NCBI GenBank assembly: GCA_011045915.1
Contig: DSBT01000410.1
Coordinates: 1 to 64,000 of the forward strand
DNA: 64,000 nt
Reading direction: 5' to 3'
Origin: Mesotoga infera
Lineage (GTDB): Bacteria > Thermotogota > Thermotogae > Petrotogales > Kosmotogaceae
Below the pieces are notes generated by a model. The model was not told where the DNA came from. It did not search any database and was given only the letters and a program-made list of their open reading frames with translations. This document shows, piece after piece, positions 16,419-25,072 of the stretch. Within the stretch, counting starts at the first letter, position 1. Every line of letters begins with the position of its first letter. Both the position numbers and the translations under genes were made by a program.

Positions 16419-17415
16419 CGAAGGGCTCGACCTGATCGAGTTCAACGAAACTCTGCAGGGAAAGAAAGTTCTTCTGAAAGTGAATCTTCTATCGGCAAGG
16501 TTACCTGATAGTTGTGTCACCACTAATCCAGCCTTTGTTCGAGCTGTGGCAGAGGTCTTTCTCAGCAAGGGAGCGATAGTCAGCATCGGAGACTCTCCAG
16601 CGAGCGTTCGTGTTGAGGCTGCAGCTTATGCTGCAGGAATTACCGAAGTCTGTGAAGATCTCAGGGTTCCGCTCGCAGATTTTGATGATCCCGTTCCTGT
16701 AGTCCTGGAGCAGGGTGTGTACAGAAGCTTTGAAATTGCCAGGCCGGTTCTTGAAACCGACCTTCTAGTGAATCTTCCGAAGCTTAAGACACATTCACTC
16801 ACTCAGGTCACATTCGGAGTCAAGAATCTTTTTGGCTGTGTTCCCGGGGTTAAGAAGCAGGGTTGGCATTTCAGAGTGAGAAACATGAAGGAGTTCTCGG
16901 CTATGCTTCTTGACCTTGCCGGCTATCTTAGGCCGTCCCTGACGATAATCGACGGCGTTGAAGGCATGGATGGCAACGGCCCGTCGAACGGGCGGATTGT
17001 AAAGCCGGGGATAATTGGTATTTCAAGAGATGTTTTCGCACTTGACGATGCCATTGCAGAACTCTTTGGAGTGATACATTCAAAGGTACCGATTCTACGT
17101 TTGGCAAGAGAAAAAGGACTAGTAGGCGATTACGAGGTTGTTGGAGATGAAGTCGAGCCGAAAAGTCTGTCTCTCCCCGAGACGAATTTGATCGGGGTTT
17201 ACGGTGCAGCCCTATTGAGGAGATTAGTAACGAAGTTTCCGAAAATAGATAAGAAGAAGTGTGTGAGCTGCCGTGTTTGCGAGAGGGCCTGTCCGGCTGG
17301 AGCAATCGACATAAGCAGGTTCAATATCGATTACGGTAAGTGCATAGCATGCTACGTGTGTCATGAACTTTGCCCGGAAAATGCTATCGTCTTCAGAAGA
17401 CGCATTCATAGATAG
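16342..17415 (+). CDS. DUF362 protein with C-terminal 2x[4Fe-4S] ferredoxin domain
   Basis: A 357-residue protein. The N-terminal DUF362 domain has VLLKVNLLSARLPDSCVTTNP, SIGDSPAS, NLPKLKTHSLTQVTFGVKN and TIIDGVEGMDGNGPSNG. The C terminus has two clusters, CVSCRVCERACP and CIACYVCHELCP. ATG at 16342 follows GAGG with 7-base spacing; the frame opens at 16312 and another ATG lies at 16360. DUF362 proteins are probable iron-sulphur flavin-independent redox proteins of unknown substrate. glpK follows after 10 bases, so glycerol metabolism is one possible context (inference). Confidence 0.85.
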   Translation: MGNENLMKRVAVLSSPEYARCREKISEGLDLIEFNETLQGKKVLLKVNLLSARLPDSCVTTNPAFVRAVAEVFLSKGAIVSIGDSPASVRVEAAAYAAGITEVCEDLRVPLADFDDPVPVVLEQGVYRSFEIARPVLETDLLVNLPKLKTHSLTQVTFGVKNLFGCVPGVKKQGWHFRVRNMKEFSAMLLDLAGYLRPSLTIIDGVEGMDGNGPSNGRIVKPGIIGISRDVFALDDAIAELFGVIHSKVPILRLAREKGLVGDYEVVGDEVEPKSLSLPETNLIGVYGAALLRRLVTKFPKIDKKKCVSCRVCERACPAGAIDISRFNIDYGKCIACYVCHELCPENAIVFRRRIHR

Positions 17416-17425
17416 GAGGGGTTAG

Positions 17426-18886
17426 ATGAGCTATATTCTCGCTATCGATCAGGGAACGAGCAGCAGCAAAGCCGTTCTTTTTGATGAAGAACTTTATCAA
17501 GTTGCCGTTGCTCAGGAGGAGTTTACGCAGATCTATCCCAAACCCGGGTGGGTAGAACACGATCCCAGAGATATCATCTTAAGCACAATGGGTGCAATTG
17601 AGAAAGTAGTCTCGGATGCCAGGATCTCATTCAGAGAAATTGCGGCAATCGGCATCACAAATCAAAGAGAAACTGTCGTTGCCTGGGATGCGGTGACTGA
17701 TCAGCCGCTTTACAATGCAATAGTGTGGCAGGATCGAAGAACTGCCGACAGATGCAGAGAGATCGAAGAATCTCATGGAGAACTGATAAGACGAAAGACC
17801 GGCCTCAAGCCGGATCCCTATTTCTCCGCGACGAAGATGGAATGGTTGCTGGAGAATGTACCGGTAGTTCGAGAGGCGGCTAGAAAGGGGAGATTGAGAT
17901 TCGGAACGATTGACTCCTGGCTAATCTGGAATCTGACGAGAGAGAACCTCCATGTGTGTGATTTCTCGAACGCGTCGAGAACGATGTTGTTCAACATCGA
18001 GAAGCTTGAATGGGATCGCGACCTCCTCAATCTCTTTGGAGTGGAGGAAGAGTTTCTGCCTGAAGTTGTGGAATCATGTAAGCTTCTCGGTCCTTCGATC
18101 TATGGCCCGAAAATTGGAGGAATAGCTGGAGATCAGCAGGCTTCACTGTTCGGTCAGACGGCCTTTCAGACCGGTGACGCAAAATGCACATATGGAACGG
18201 GTTCATTTATACTTATGAACATTGGAAACAAACCAAAGATTTCCGATCATGGATTGCTTACAACAATAGGCTGGAAGTCAACGGAAGAGACAGTCTACGC
18301 CGTGGAAGGTTCGATTTTTGCCACCGGAGCTTTGATAGGCTGGTTGAAAGATGGACTGGGAATCATAAACAGCCCTTCCGATACGGAGCCGCTTGCCAGA
18401 GAAGTCAATGACAATGGTGGAGTTTTTTTCTCCGGCGCCCTGACAGGTCTGGGAGCTCCTTACTGGAACTCCTCAGCGAGAGGCATGATGATCGGTTTGA
18501 CAAGGGGAACGAGTAAAGCACATATTGTGAGAGCCGTTCTCGAATACATTGCTTTCAGAACAAGAGAGATTCTTGAGCTGATGGAAAAGGAAACGGGAAT
18601 CAGGCTCAACAAACTGCTTGTTGACGGAGGAGTTACGCGAAACAACTTCCTGATGGAGATGCAGGCAAATATCCTGAATATCCCGGTTGACAGATCTCTT
18701 ATAAAGGAAACGACGGCGCTTGGTGCTGCAATGCTTGCGGGAATATGCACTGACCTCTGGGATCAGGAGAGCTTGAAGAACAAGAGGATAAGCGAAGTTG
18801 TCTTCGAACCGTCGGGAGATAGAATGGAGGAAGAGTTCAAGAGGTGGAAAGAGGCGTTGAAGAGATCTATGAACTGGGCAAACTAG
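17426..18886 (+). CDS. glpK: Glycerol kinase
   Basis: A 486-residue FGGY kinase. ILAIDQGTSSSKAVLFD is the phosphate-1 motif, NQRETVVAWD and WQDRRTADRC are glycerol-kinase signatures, and GIAGDQQASLFGQ and TYGTGSFIL follow in the usual order, with VDGGVTRNN near the C terminus. It phosphorylates glycerol to sn-glycerol 3-phosphate. AGGAGGGG precedes the ATG. Length is about the family norm (495). No glpF or glpD is adjacent. Its last 43 bases overlap tsaE. Confidence 0.93.
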   Translation: MSYILAIDQGTSSSKAVLFDEELYQVAVAQEEFTQIYPKPGWVEHDPRDIILSTMGAIEKVVSDARISFREIAAIGITNQRETVVAWDAVTDQPLYNAIVWQDRRTADRCREIEESHGELIRRKTGLKPDPYFSATKMEWLLENVPVVREAARKGRLRFGTIDSWLIWNLTRENLHVCDFSNASRTMLFNIEKLEWDRDLLNLFGVEEEFLPEVVESCKLLGPSIYGPKIGGIAGDQQASLFGQTAFQTGDAKCTYGTGSFILMNIGNKPKISDHGLLTTIGWKSTEETVYAVEGSIFATGALIGWLKDGLGIINSPSDTEPLAREVNDNGGVFFSGALTGLGAPYWNSSARGMMIGLTRGTSKAHIVRAVLEYIAFRTREILELMEKETGIRLNKLLVDGGVTRNNFLMEMQANILNIPVDRSLIKETTALGAAMLAGICTDLWDQESLKNKRISEVVFEPSGDRMEEEFKRWKEALKRSMNWAN

Positions 18887-19398
18887 AACTGAAGGATCTC
18901 GAGCGTTTTGCGCAAGAACTTGGAGCGACGCTTGAAGGAGGAGAGACGGTCCTCCTATTCGGTGATCTGGGCAGTGGAAAAACCACGTTTGTAAAGGCGC
19001 TAGCCAGTGGGTTGGGCATTGATCAGGATTATGTGAGAAGTCCGACTTTCAACATTGTCAACTTCTATCCCGGTCGATTATCGACTGGCAGAAGCGAAGA
19101 TGCCGGAACGGAGAGAGCGCATCACGCTCTTATTCACGTTGATTTATACAGGATTACATGTGAAGAAGAGGTTTTGGATCTCGCTCTCCACGATCTCATG
19201 AATTGCGATACGGTTCTAGCGATAGAGTGGCCGGAGCTTTACCTTGAGTTTGTTAGCGAACCATATCTCGTCGTTGAACTGGAGCATTTCGACGAGATGA
19301 AACGAACAGTGAAATTGAAGCCATTCGGGAGCAGAATGAAGAACATTCTGGACCGTCTGACTATTAGAATAGATCGAGATAAGAATGAAGGAAGGTGA
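18844..19398 (+). CDS. tsaE: tRNA threonylcarbamoyladenosine biosynthesis ATPase TsaE
   Basis: A 184-residue P-loop protein: LLFGDLGSGKTTFVKALA (Walker A), VRSPTFNIVNFY, then HVDLYRI and AIEWPELY, all TsaE landmarks. It regulates the TsaB-TsaD complex that makes t6A37 on ANN-decoding tRNAs; tsaD lies at 49433 in this window. GTG start within glpK, behind GGAGGAAGAG. An insertion of about 17 residues (starting GRLSTGRSEDAG) separates the SPTF and DLYR motifs, which are closer together in most bacterial TsaE. Confidence 0.9.
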   Translation: MERGVEEIYELGKLELKDLERFAQELGATLEGGETVLLFGDLGSGKTTFVKALASGLGIDQDYVRSPTFNIVNFYPGRLSTGRSEDAGTERAHHALIHVDLYRITCEEEVLDLALHDLMNCDTVLAIEWPELYLEFVSEPYLVVELEHFDEMKRTVKLKPFGSRMKNILDRLTIRIDRDKNEGR

Positions 19399-19402
19399 AT
19401 AG

Positions 19403-21778
19403 ATGGCTCAGAAGTTTGAATTGCTGGAAAAAGCAGCTGTAGGAAGCGAACGGAAGATAGAGATACCCGATAAACTGCCGGTTATACCGACGAGAACAAA
19501 CATGTTAGTATATCCTTCTGCGGTGATGCCCTTGTATGTTGGACGCGAGAAGTCGCTGGCGGCACTGGAGGAGTCAATTGGCAAATTCAATCAGATGGTA
19601 TTTCTCGTTTCTCAAAGGGACATTACTAAAGAGGACCCCGAGATCGAAGATTTGTTCGAGATAGGGACGATAGCGAGAATAGTACAGCTGATGAAGATGC
19701 CCGATGGGAACTACAAGATTCTTGTTGAAGGGTTGACAAGAGCCAGGCTCTCTTCAGTGGAGGAAGGAGAAAACACGTTTATTGTCGTTGCAGAGAAGCT
19801 CAAGTCCAAGGGCAGAAAGAGCAAGATGCTTCAGGCGCTTGTTAGAAGGGTGAAGGAACTTGCGCTGAGGTATGTATCGATGAGCAGACGTTTCCCCGAC
19901 GAAGCGATAATGGCGCTGGAAGACACTTCCGATGCAGATAAGTTTGCAGATTTCGTTTCTTCAATGGTGCCATTTTCTTTAGAGGAGAAACAACGTCTTC
20001 TCGAGGAAATAGAAGCGAAGGATCGTCTCAATACGCTTATGGAGTTACTTACAAGAGAGATTGAAATTCTCTCTCTAGAGGAGGAACTCGACAAGAGGGT
20101 TAAAGAGAAGATTGAGCAGGGGCAGAAGGAGTACTACCTGAGAGAAAAGATGAGAGCGATCCAGGAGGAGCTCGAGGGCGAAGAAGACGAGGAAATCAAA
20201 GAGCTTAAAGAGATGGCGGAGTCCGGCGAGCTTCCGCAGGAGATAAAGGAGAAGGCAGAGCAGGAGATCTCGAGACTGGAGAAGATGTCTCCATATTCTC
20301 CGGAAGCGACGGTCGTGAGAACCTATCTCGATTGGCTCTTGAACCTTCCCTGGCAGGAAGAGACGGATGATGAGATAGTGATCAAGGACGTTAGGAAGAC
20401 TCTCGATAACAATCACTATGGACTTGACGATGTGAAGGAGAGGATCCTTGAATTCCTGGCGGCCAGGAGGTTTTCGAAGAATCTTCGCGCTCCGATTCTC
20501 TGTCTCGTTGGGCCTCCAGGTGTTGGAAAGACTTCACTTGGTCGGTCTGTTTCCGAAGCTATGGGAAGGAAGTTCGGCAGAATCTCGTTGGGAGGCATGA
20601 GAGACGAGGCCGAAATAAGGGGCCACAGACGCACTTATGTGGGAGCGCTTCCGGGCAGAATAATGCAGATGATCAGAAAGCTGAAGTCAAGGAATCCGGT
20701 AATTGTGCTGGACGAAGTCGACAAGATGGGAATCAGTTTTCAAGGAGACCCCGCTTCTGCTCTTCTAGAGGTTCTTGATCCCGAGCAGAACAACAGTTTT
20801 GCCGATCATTTTCTGGAAGTGCCTTTTGATCTTTCCAGAGTCCTGTTCATTACTACGGCAAACGTTCTTTATTCGATCCCTGCAGCTTTGAAAGACAGGA
20901 TGGAGATTATCGAGATTCCAGGTTATACGGAGTCTGAGAAGTATCACATAGCCAGGGACCATATACTGCCGAAGCTTCTTGATGAATACAACATGAAGGA
21001 TAGCAAGCTGAAAATAACACCGGCCGCCACCAGGGACGTAATTAGAGACTACACAAGAGAAGCCGGAGTTAGGGAACTCGATAGAAATCTGGCGAAGATC
21101 ATCAGAAAGGCCACTCTGAAAATAGCCGAGGGTGGCGATTCAATCTCGGTCGGTGTCAATGAACTGGGGGAGTATCTTGGAGCACCTCTATTCAAAGAGA
21201 GTGATTTCAGGAAGCATCCAGAGGTTGGCGTGGTGACTGGCCTTGCTTGGACATCGGTTGGGGGAGAAATCATGTACATCGAAGTTCTGCCCGTCTCCGG
21301 GAAAGGAAAGACTATCATAACAGGTCAGCTGGGAGATGTTATGAAGGAATCGGCGCAGATCGCGGCGTCGCTCGCCAGAAAGCTTTGTGGAGATGAGAAG
21401 TTTACCGAGATCTTCGAGAAGAAGGACTTCCATATTCACGTTCCCGAAGGAGCCGTCCCTAAGGATGGACCCAGCGCCGGGATTACTCTCACGACGGCGA
21501 TTGTCTCGGCCGTCACCGGAAGAAAAGTGAGAAGCGACATTGCAATGACTGGGGAGATAACTCTAAGAGGGAAGGTACTGCCCATTGGTGGTTTGAAAGA
21601 AAAGCTGATGGCAGCTTACCGTGCCAGAATGAAGAAAGTTCTGATCCCTCTCGCAAACAAGAGAGATCTCGATAAAGTCCCCGAAGAGATAAAGTCGAAA
21701 CTGGAATTCGTCTTTGTCGAGGATATAAATGAAGTACTTGAGGAGGCTCTGATTCCCGGTGACGGTAAAGAGTGCTGA
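19403..21778 (+). CDS. lon: ATP-dependent Lon protease
   Basis: A 791-residue three-domain protease: LAN substrate-binding domain (1-200, opening [15 protein letters not shown]), coiled-coil linker rich in Glu/Lys, AAA module ([21 protein letters not shown]) and proteolytic domain with Ser in KDGPSAGI and Lys in [13 protein letters not shown]. It degrades misfolded and regulatory proteins in the cytoplasm. Length is canonical. It starts 4 bases after tsaE and its last 20 bases overlap engB, so tsaE-lon-engB are coupled. No heat-shock operator was recognised upstream. Confidence 0.96.
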   Translation: MAQKFELLEKAAVGSERKIEIPDKLPVIPTRTNMLVYPSAVMPLYVGREKSLAALEESIGKFNQMVFLVSQRDITKEDPEIEDLFEIGTIARIVQLMKMPDGNYKILVEGLTRARLSSVEEGENTFIVVAEKLKSKGRKSKMLQALVRRVKELALRYVSMSRRFPDEAIMALEDTSDADKFADFVSSMVPFSLEEKQRLLEEIEAKDRLNTLMELLTREIEILSLEEELDKRVKEKIEQGQKEYYLREKMRAIQEELEGEEDEEIKELKEMAESGELPQEIKEKAEQEISRLEKMSPYSPEATVVRTYLDWLLNLPWQEETDDEIVIKDVRKTLDNNHYGLDDVKERILEFLAARRFSKNLRAPILCLVGPPGVGKTSLGRSVSEAMGRKFGRISLGGMRDEAEIRGHRRTYVGALPGRIMQMIRKLKSRNPVIVLDEVDKMGISFQGDPASALLEVLDPEQNNSFADHFLEVPFDLSRVLFITTANVLYSIPAALKDRMEIIEIPGYTESEKYHIARDHILPKLLDEYNMKDSKLKITPAATRDVIRDYTREAGVRELDRNLAKIIRKATLKIAEGGDSISVGVNELGEYLGAPLFKESDFRKHPEVGVVTGLAWTSVGGEIMYIEVLPVSGKGKTIITGQLGDVMKESAQIAASLARKLCGDEKFTEIFEKKDFHIHVPEGAVPKDGPSAGITLTTAIVSAVTGRKVRSDIAMTGEITLRGKVLPIGGLKEKLMAAYRARMKKVLIPLANKRDLDKVPEEIKSKLEFVFVEDINEVLEEALIPGDGKEC

Positions 21779-22331
21779 ACTAATAAAGACTGTCTTCGCA
21801 AAGGGCGAGTATCCGCCTTCTGTGAAAAGAGAAATCGCTTTCGCAGGCAGGTCTAATGTCGGGAAGTCTTCCCTTCTGAATTCGCTGTTTGGAAGGAGGC
21901 TTGCAAAGACAAGCTCAACTCCGGGCAAGACAAGGTCAATCAATTTCTATGTGGTAAACGGAGAGGTCTTTTTCGTTGATCTTCCCGGCTACGGCTACGC
22001 GAAAGCTTCCATGTCTGAAAGAGAGAAGTGGCAGAGGCTGATAACAGACTATTTCGAATCGAGGGAAGGGATCTCTTTAGTGGTCCTGCTTGTTGACATA
22101 AGACATCCGCTACAGCCTGCAGACAAACAGATGCTTGACTGGGTTACGTACTACGCCATTCCGTATGTTCTGGTTCTTACAAAGGCAGACAAGCTTTCAA
22201 AGAGCCGCCAACAGCAATCGAAGAAATCAATAAGCGAAGAAGTCGCTGCATGGGGAAGACCACCGGTTTTCCCCGTGTCCGCAGAGAATCGTCAAGGTAT
22301 AGAAGAGCTGCTCAAAACTCTTTTGCAGTAA
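21759..22331 (+). CDS. engB: Ribosome biogenesis GTPase EngB/YsxC
   Basis: A 190-residue TrmE-Era GTPase: GRSNVGKSSLLN (G1), TSSTPGKTRSINFY (G2), DLPGYGYAKAS (G3), TKADKLSKS (G4) and PVSAENRQGI (G5). It assists assembly of the large ribosomal subunit. GTG start inside the end of lon. lon followed by engB is a common gene pair in bacteria. A strong hairpin follows at 22349. Confidence 0.95.
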   Translation: MTVKSAELIKTVFAKGEYPPSVKREIAFAGRSNVGKSSLLNSLFGRRLAKTSSTPGKTRSINFYVVNGEVFFVDLPGYGYAKASMSEREKWQRLITDYFESREGISLVVLLVDIRHPLQPADKQMLDWVTYYAIPYVLVLTKADKLSKSRQQQSKKSISEEVAAWGRPPVFPVSAENRQGIEELLKTLLQ

Positions 22332-22348
22332 CAGAGTTTTTCCTGTTT

Positions 22349-22382
22349 GAAGGACCAATGCAATTCTTTGTATTGGTCCTTC
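22349..22382 (+). terminator. intrinsic terminator after engB
   Basis: GAAGGACCAATGCAA pairs with TTGTATTGGTCCTTC around a TTCT loop (15 bp, one G-T wobble). It is followed by TTCATTTTCTC. It ends the glpK-tsaE-lon-engB run. Confidence 0.8.
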
Positions 22383-22708
22383 TTCATTTTCTCAGGCCGT
22401 CCGGGGTGGTTACATTGATGAGGGCAGCCAGACTTCTGTTCAAGCGGATCTTACGCATAGAAAATCCAGAAACTCACGGAAGGGTCAATTCTCTGTCCCA
22501 AACATGAAACCCGAAACGCACGAATCGCTTCCATGCTCGGCATTTGCAGCGCCCTTTACTATTCATCAAGACTGTATTCGTGCTTCAGCTCTTGAAGGAA
22601 ACAAGCCCGACTTCCGCTGAAGGATATTGCAGGTTGATCAGCCAGTTCCAGATGGCGTAATTTGGAATCTCACACCTGTTGAGGGTCTTGTCATACTATT
22701 CCCAAGTC
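22383..22708. other. 326-bp gap with no recognisable gene
   Basis: Between the engB terminator and the 3' end of the GH1 gene. A 38-codon frame from ATG 22504 has no ribosome site and no coding character. No hairpin with a T run, no tRNA-like fold and no repeat was found. It may be decayed sequence. Confidence 0.5.
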
Positions 22709-23950
22709 CTAAGTGAGGCTCTTGCTAATAAAATCTCTGAATTTCCCGGCGCTTTCTCGCGGTTTCAATTCCAGCGTCTCCTGAACGGTCTCGTAGAGGC
22801 CGAATTTCATTGAGTAGCCTTCCTTCCATTCGAAATTATCCATCAAAGACCAGTACATGTACCCGAAAACACGCGCCCCCTTCTCCATTGCATTTCTTAC
22901 CCCTGTAAGTGCACGTTCTATGTACTCCCATCTCCTGGTGTCTGATGCATCGGCGATTCCGTTTTCCGTTATGATTATCGGTAACTGATAGCGCTTATAC
23001 GCTTTCAGGACAACGTCTTCAATTCCCTGCGGGAAGAACTCGTATCCCATCTCCGTTTTTTCGAATTCATCTCCCACAGCGATTTTAGGAAGGGGTTTCG
23101 AATACTTGACAAAAATGCGAGTATAGTAGTTGATCCCGATAAAATCAAGCTTCGATGAAATCTCTGGAGTTGCCTCTCCATTTCCCAATGGCTTGACCAG
23201 CTTCCCCTTAAGCAGACTATCCAGGTAACTATAGTTGTAGACTCTGTCCAGATAGTTCGATACTAATCTGTCGCCGGGATGAAGCTTTCTCAGGGGGAAG
23301 AAAGGCATCATGTTTATTGCCGCGCCGACCATTGACGTAGGATAAAACTCCTTTATCGCATCATAGGCCTCGCTATGAACGAACAGAAGGTTGGAAAGAA
23401 CCTTCATCGCCCTGCCCATGTCTTTGATTTCGGGAGGCCATTCTCCCATGAGGTAAGACATTACCGCATAAACGTTCGGTTCGTTCACGGTTACCCAGAA
23501 GTGGATAAATCGTCCCATATATTCAACAATCTTTGAAACGAAACGCCTGAAATATCGAAGGTTCTCCCTGTTTTCCCAGCCTCCCATATCCGAAAACCAT
23601 TGAGGAAGCACGAAGTGATTGAGAGTCAAGATCGGCTGTATTCCATTCTCTATTAGAGCTTTGCAGAAGTCTCTGTATCTTTCGAGAGCACTCTCTTCGA
23701 ATCTGTTGGCCTTCGGCTCAATTCTTGCCCATTCAACTGAGAATCTGTATGCCTTAACGCCGAGATGCTTAACGGCCTCGATGTCTCGATCTAGATTCTC
23801 CCAGCTTCCACAGGCAATATCGGAAGTATCACCGTTCTTCACCTTTCCCTGGTGTTCCCAGGTGTACCAGTCGGAGAAGACATTGTTGCCTTCTATTTGA
23901 TGACCGGCCGTTGCAACGCCCCAAATAAAACCATCTGGAAAAGAAAGCAT
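22709..23950 (-). CDS. GH1 family beta-glycosidase (beta-glucosidase-like)
   Basis: A 413-residue TIM-barrel glycosidase. FPDGFIWGVATAGHQIEGN is the GH1 N-terminal signature; the acid/base Glu is in TVNEPN and the nucleophile Glu in ITENGI, followed by YWSLMDNFEW. It would retainingly hydrolyse beta-linked glucosides or galactosides in the cytoplasm (no signal peptide). ATG 23950 with GGGAGGG upstream; the frame opens 135 codons earlier, but that stretch lies in the divergent promoter region and the kinase gene. Slightly shorter than the usual 440-450 residues. Divergent from a PfkB kinase, so a sugar-use locus. Confidence 0.92.
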   Translation of the reverse strand: MLSFPDGFIWGVATAGHQIEGNNVFSDWYTWEHQGKVKNGDTSDIACGSWENLDRDIEAVKHLGVKAYRFSVEWARIEPKANRFEESALERYRDFCKALIENGIQPILTLNHFVLPQWFSDMGGWENRENLRYFRRFVSKIVEYMGRFIHFWVTVNEPNVYAVMSYLMGEWPPEIKDMGRAMKVLSNLLFVHSEAYDAIKEFYPTSMVGAAINMMPFFPLRKLHPGDRLVSNYLDRVYNYSYLDSLLKGKLVKPLGNGEATPEISSKLDFIGINYYTRIFVKYSKPLPKIAVGDEFEKTEMGYEFFPQGIEDVVLKAYKRYQLPIIITENGIADASDTRRWEYIERALTGVRNAMEKGARVFGYMYWSLMDNFEWKEGYSMKFGLYETVQETLELKPRESAGKFRDFISKSLT

Positions 23951-23968
23951 ATTCGAACCCTCCCGAGT

Positions 23969-23998
23969 TTGTTTTTGTCCGTTCCTCACAATTATAAT
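23969..23998 (+). promoter_or_regulatory. promoter of the PfkB kinase gene
   Basis: TTGTTT (23969-23974), an 18-base spacer and TATAAT (23993-23998). It shares the palindromic ATTATAAT with the divergent GH1 promoter, so the two should compete or be co-regulated. Confidence 0.5.
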
Positions 23999-24019
23999 CG
24001 TGAAAGGAAGCAAAGCCAA
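23991..24019 (-). promoter_or_regulatory. promoter of the GH1 gene
   Basis: On the minus strand TTGGCT (24019-24014), a 17-base spacer and TATAAT (23996-23991), overlapping the -10 of the divergent kinase promoter. Confidence 0.5.
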
Positions 24020-24046
24020 TACGAGCGAAAGGATGAGGTAGAAGAG

Positions 24047-24889
24047 ATGAAGATTTCTGTGGTAGGCAATGTGAATATTGATCTGAGCGCCTTCATAATC
24101 AACAGCGGCAACAGTGAAGAGAATAGAGTCAGAGAGATAATGTTTTCGGTCGGAGGAAGTGCAGCAAATACGGCGATTATGCTCAACAGACTGAGAAAGA
24201 ATGTCCACTTGCAGGGGGCGGTTGGAAAAGATCAATTCGGAGAGATGGCAATCGAAAGTCTGAAGAGAGAAGGGGTGGACACAGAGCATCTCTCCAGGTT
24301 GGAAGGAAGGACGGGATTCTGCTTTTCTGCAGTGTCTACCGATGGGCAGAGGCACCTCTTTACATATAGAGGCGTGAATGAAGCGAACTATTCGATAGAT
24401 GAATCATCCGACTTCTACCACTTCGGAGGAATAAGGCCCGATCAGATTGAAAGACTTATAAAAAATCTTCGAAGGCCGAGATTCTCTTATAACCCCGGAG
24501 GAATAGTGTCTTTCGAAAGAGGCCCTCAGGTGGCCGAAATCGCTGCTCAGAGCGAAATTCTCTTCGTAAATGAGAGCGAATGGCGCTATCTAGAGAAGTT
24601 AATGACTGTAAAACCGCTGATTATTGTAACGCTGGGAGCTGAAGGAGCGAGAATTGAAAACGGTCCACTCGTCGATGCTTTTGAAGTGAAGGTAGTTGAT
24701 ACGACGGGAGCGGGAGATGCCTTCAACGCAGGCTTCTTACATGGGTATCTCGCTGATAGAAAAGTGAGCAACTGCCTGCAGATCGGGAATCTGCTTGCGG
24801 CTCTCGTTGTATCGAGGCAGGGAGCCAGTCCGGGCTTCATATACAACGATGTACAACGTCTTGCCCGTATATACAATGTATCGTTGTAG
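24047..24889 (+). CDS. PfkB family carbohydrate kinase (ribokinase/fructokinase-like)
   Basis: A 280-residue sugar kinase: VVGNVNIDLSAF at the N terminus, VGGSAANTAIMLNRL (PfkB signature 1) and DTTGAGDAFNAGF (signature 2, with the catalytic Asp and anion hole). It phosphorylates a sugar or nucleoside; which one is not readable. ATG 24047 follows GAGGTAGAAG; the frame extends back over the GH1 start but that part has no kinase homology. It may phosphorylate sugar released by the divergent GH1 enzyme (inference). Confidence 0.88.
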   Translation: MKISVVGNVNIDLSAFIINSGNSEENRVREIMFSVGGSAANTAIMLNRLRKNVHLQGAVGKDQFGEMAIESLKREGVDTEHLSRLEGRTGFCFSAVSTDGQRHLFTYRGVNEANYSIDESSDFYHFGGIRPDQIERLIKNLRRPRFSYNPGGIVSFERGPQVAEIAAQSEILFVNESEWRYLEKLMTVKPLIIVTLGAEGARIENGPLVDAFEVKVVDTTGAGDAFNAGFLHGYLADRKVSNCLQIGNLLAALVVSRQGASPGFIYNDVQRLARIYNVSL

Positions 24890-25010
24890 GAGTAGCAAGA
24901 TACATGGTACATTGTGCGCAAATAATATACACTGTACATAGTGCCCAACACGAATAATAGTACCGATATTGATAATATTTTGCGTGATGAGTATATACAA
25001 AGTAATAGTA
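24838..25010. repeat. TACAA/TGTACA-rich AT-rich patch with inverted repeats
   Basis: Spanning the last codons of the kinase gene and the gap after it are repeated ATACAA (24841, 24871, 24995), GTACAA (24851) and GTACA (24907, 24934) words. Two inverted repeats stand out: TACAACGAT (24842-24850) with ATCGTTGTA (24880-24888), and ACAATGTA (24873-24880) with TACATTGT (24908-24915). No gene is seen. It could be a hairpin-rich 3' region or a cluster of protein-binding sites. Confidence 0.4.
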
Positions 25011-25072
25011 GTATACTAAGTCACTTGTGAAAGAACCAGCTTATATGATAGTATATTTGCAGAGGTGATATC

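Noticed and set aside
22504-22620. 38-codon open frame MKPETHESLP... in the gap after engB
   Set aside because: No ribosome site, no recognisable family and atypical composition; treated as non-coding.
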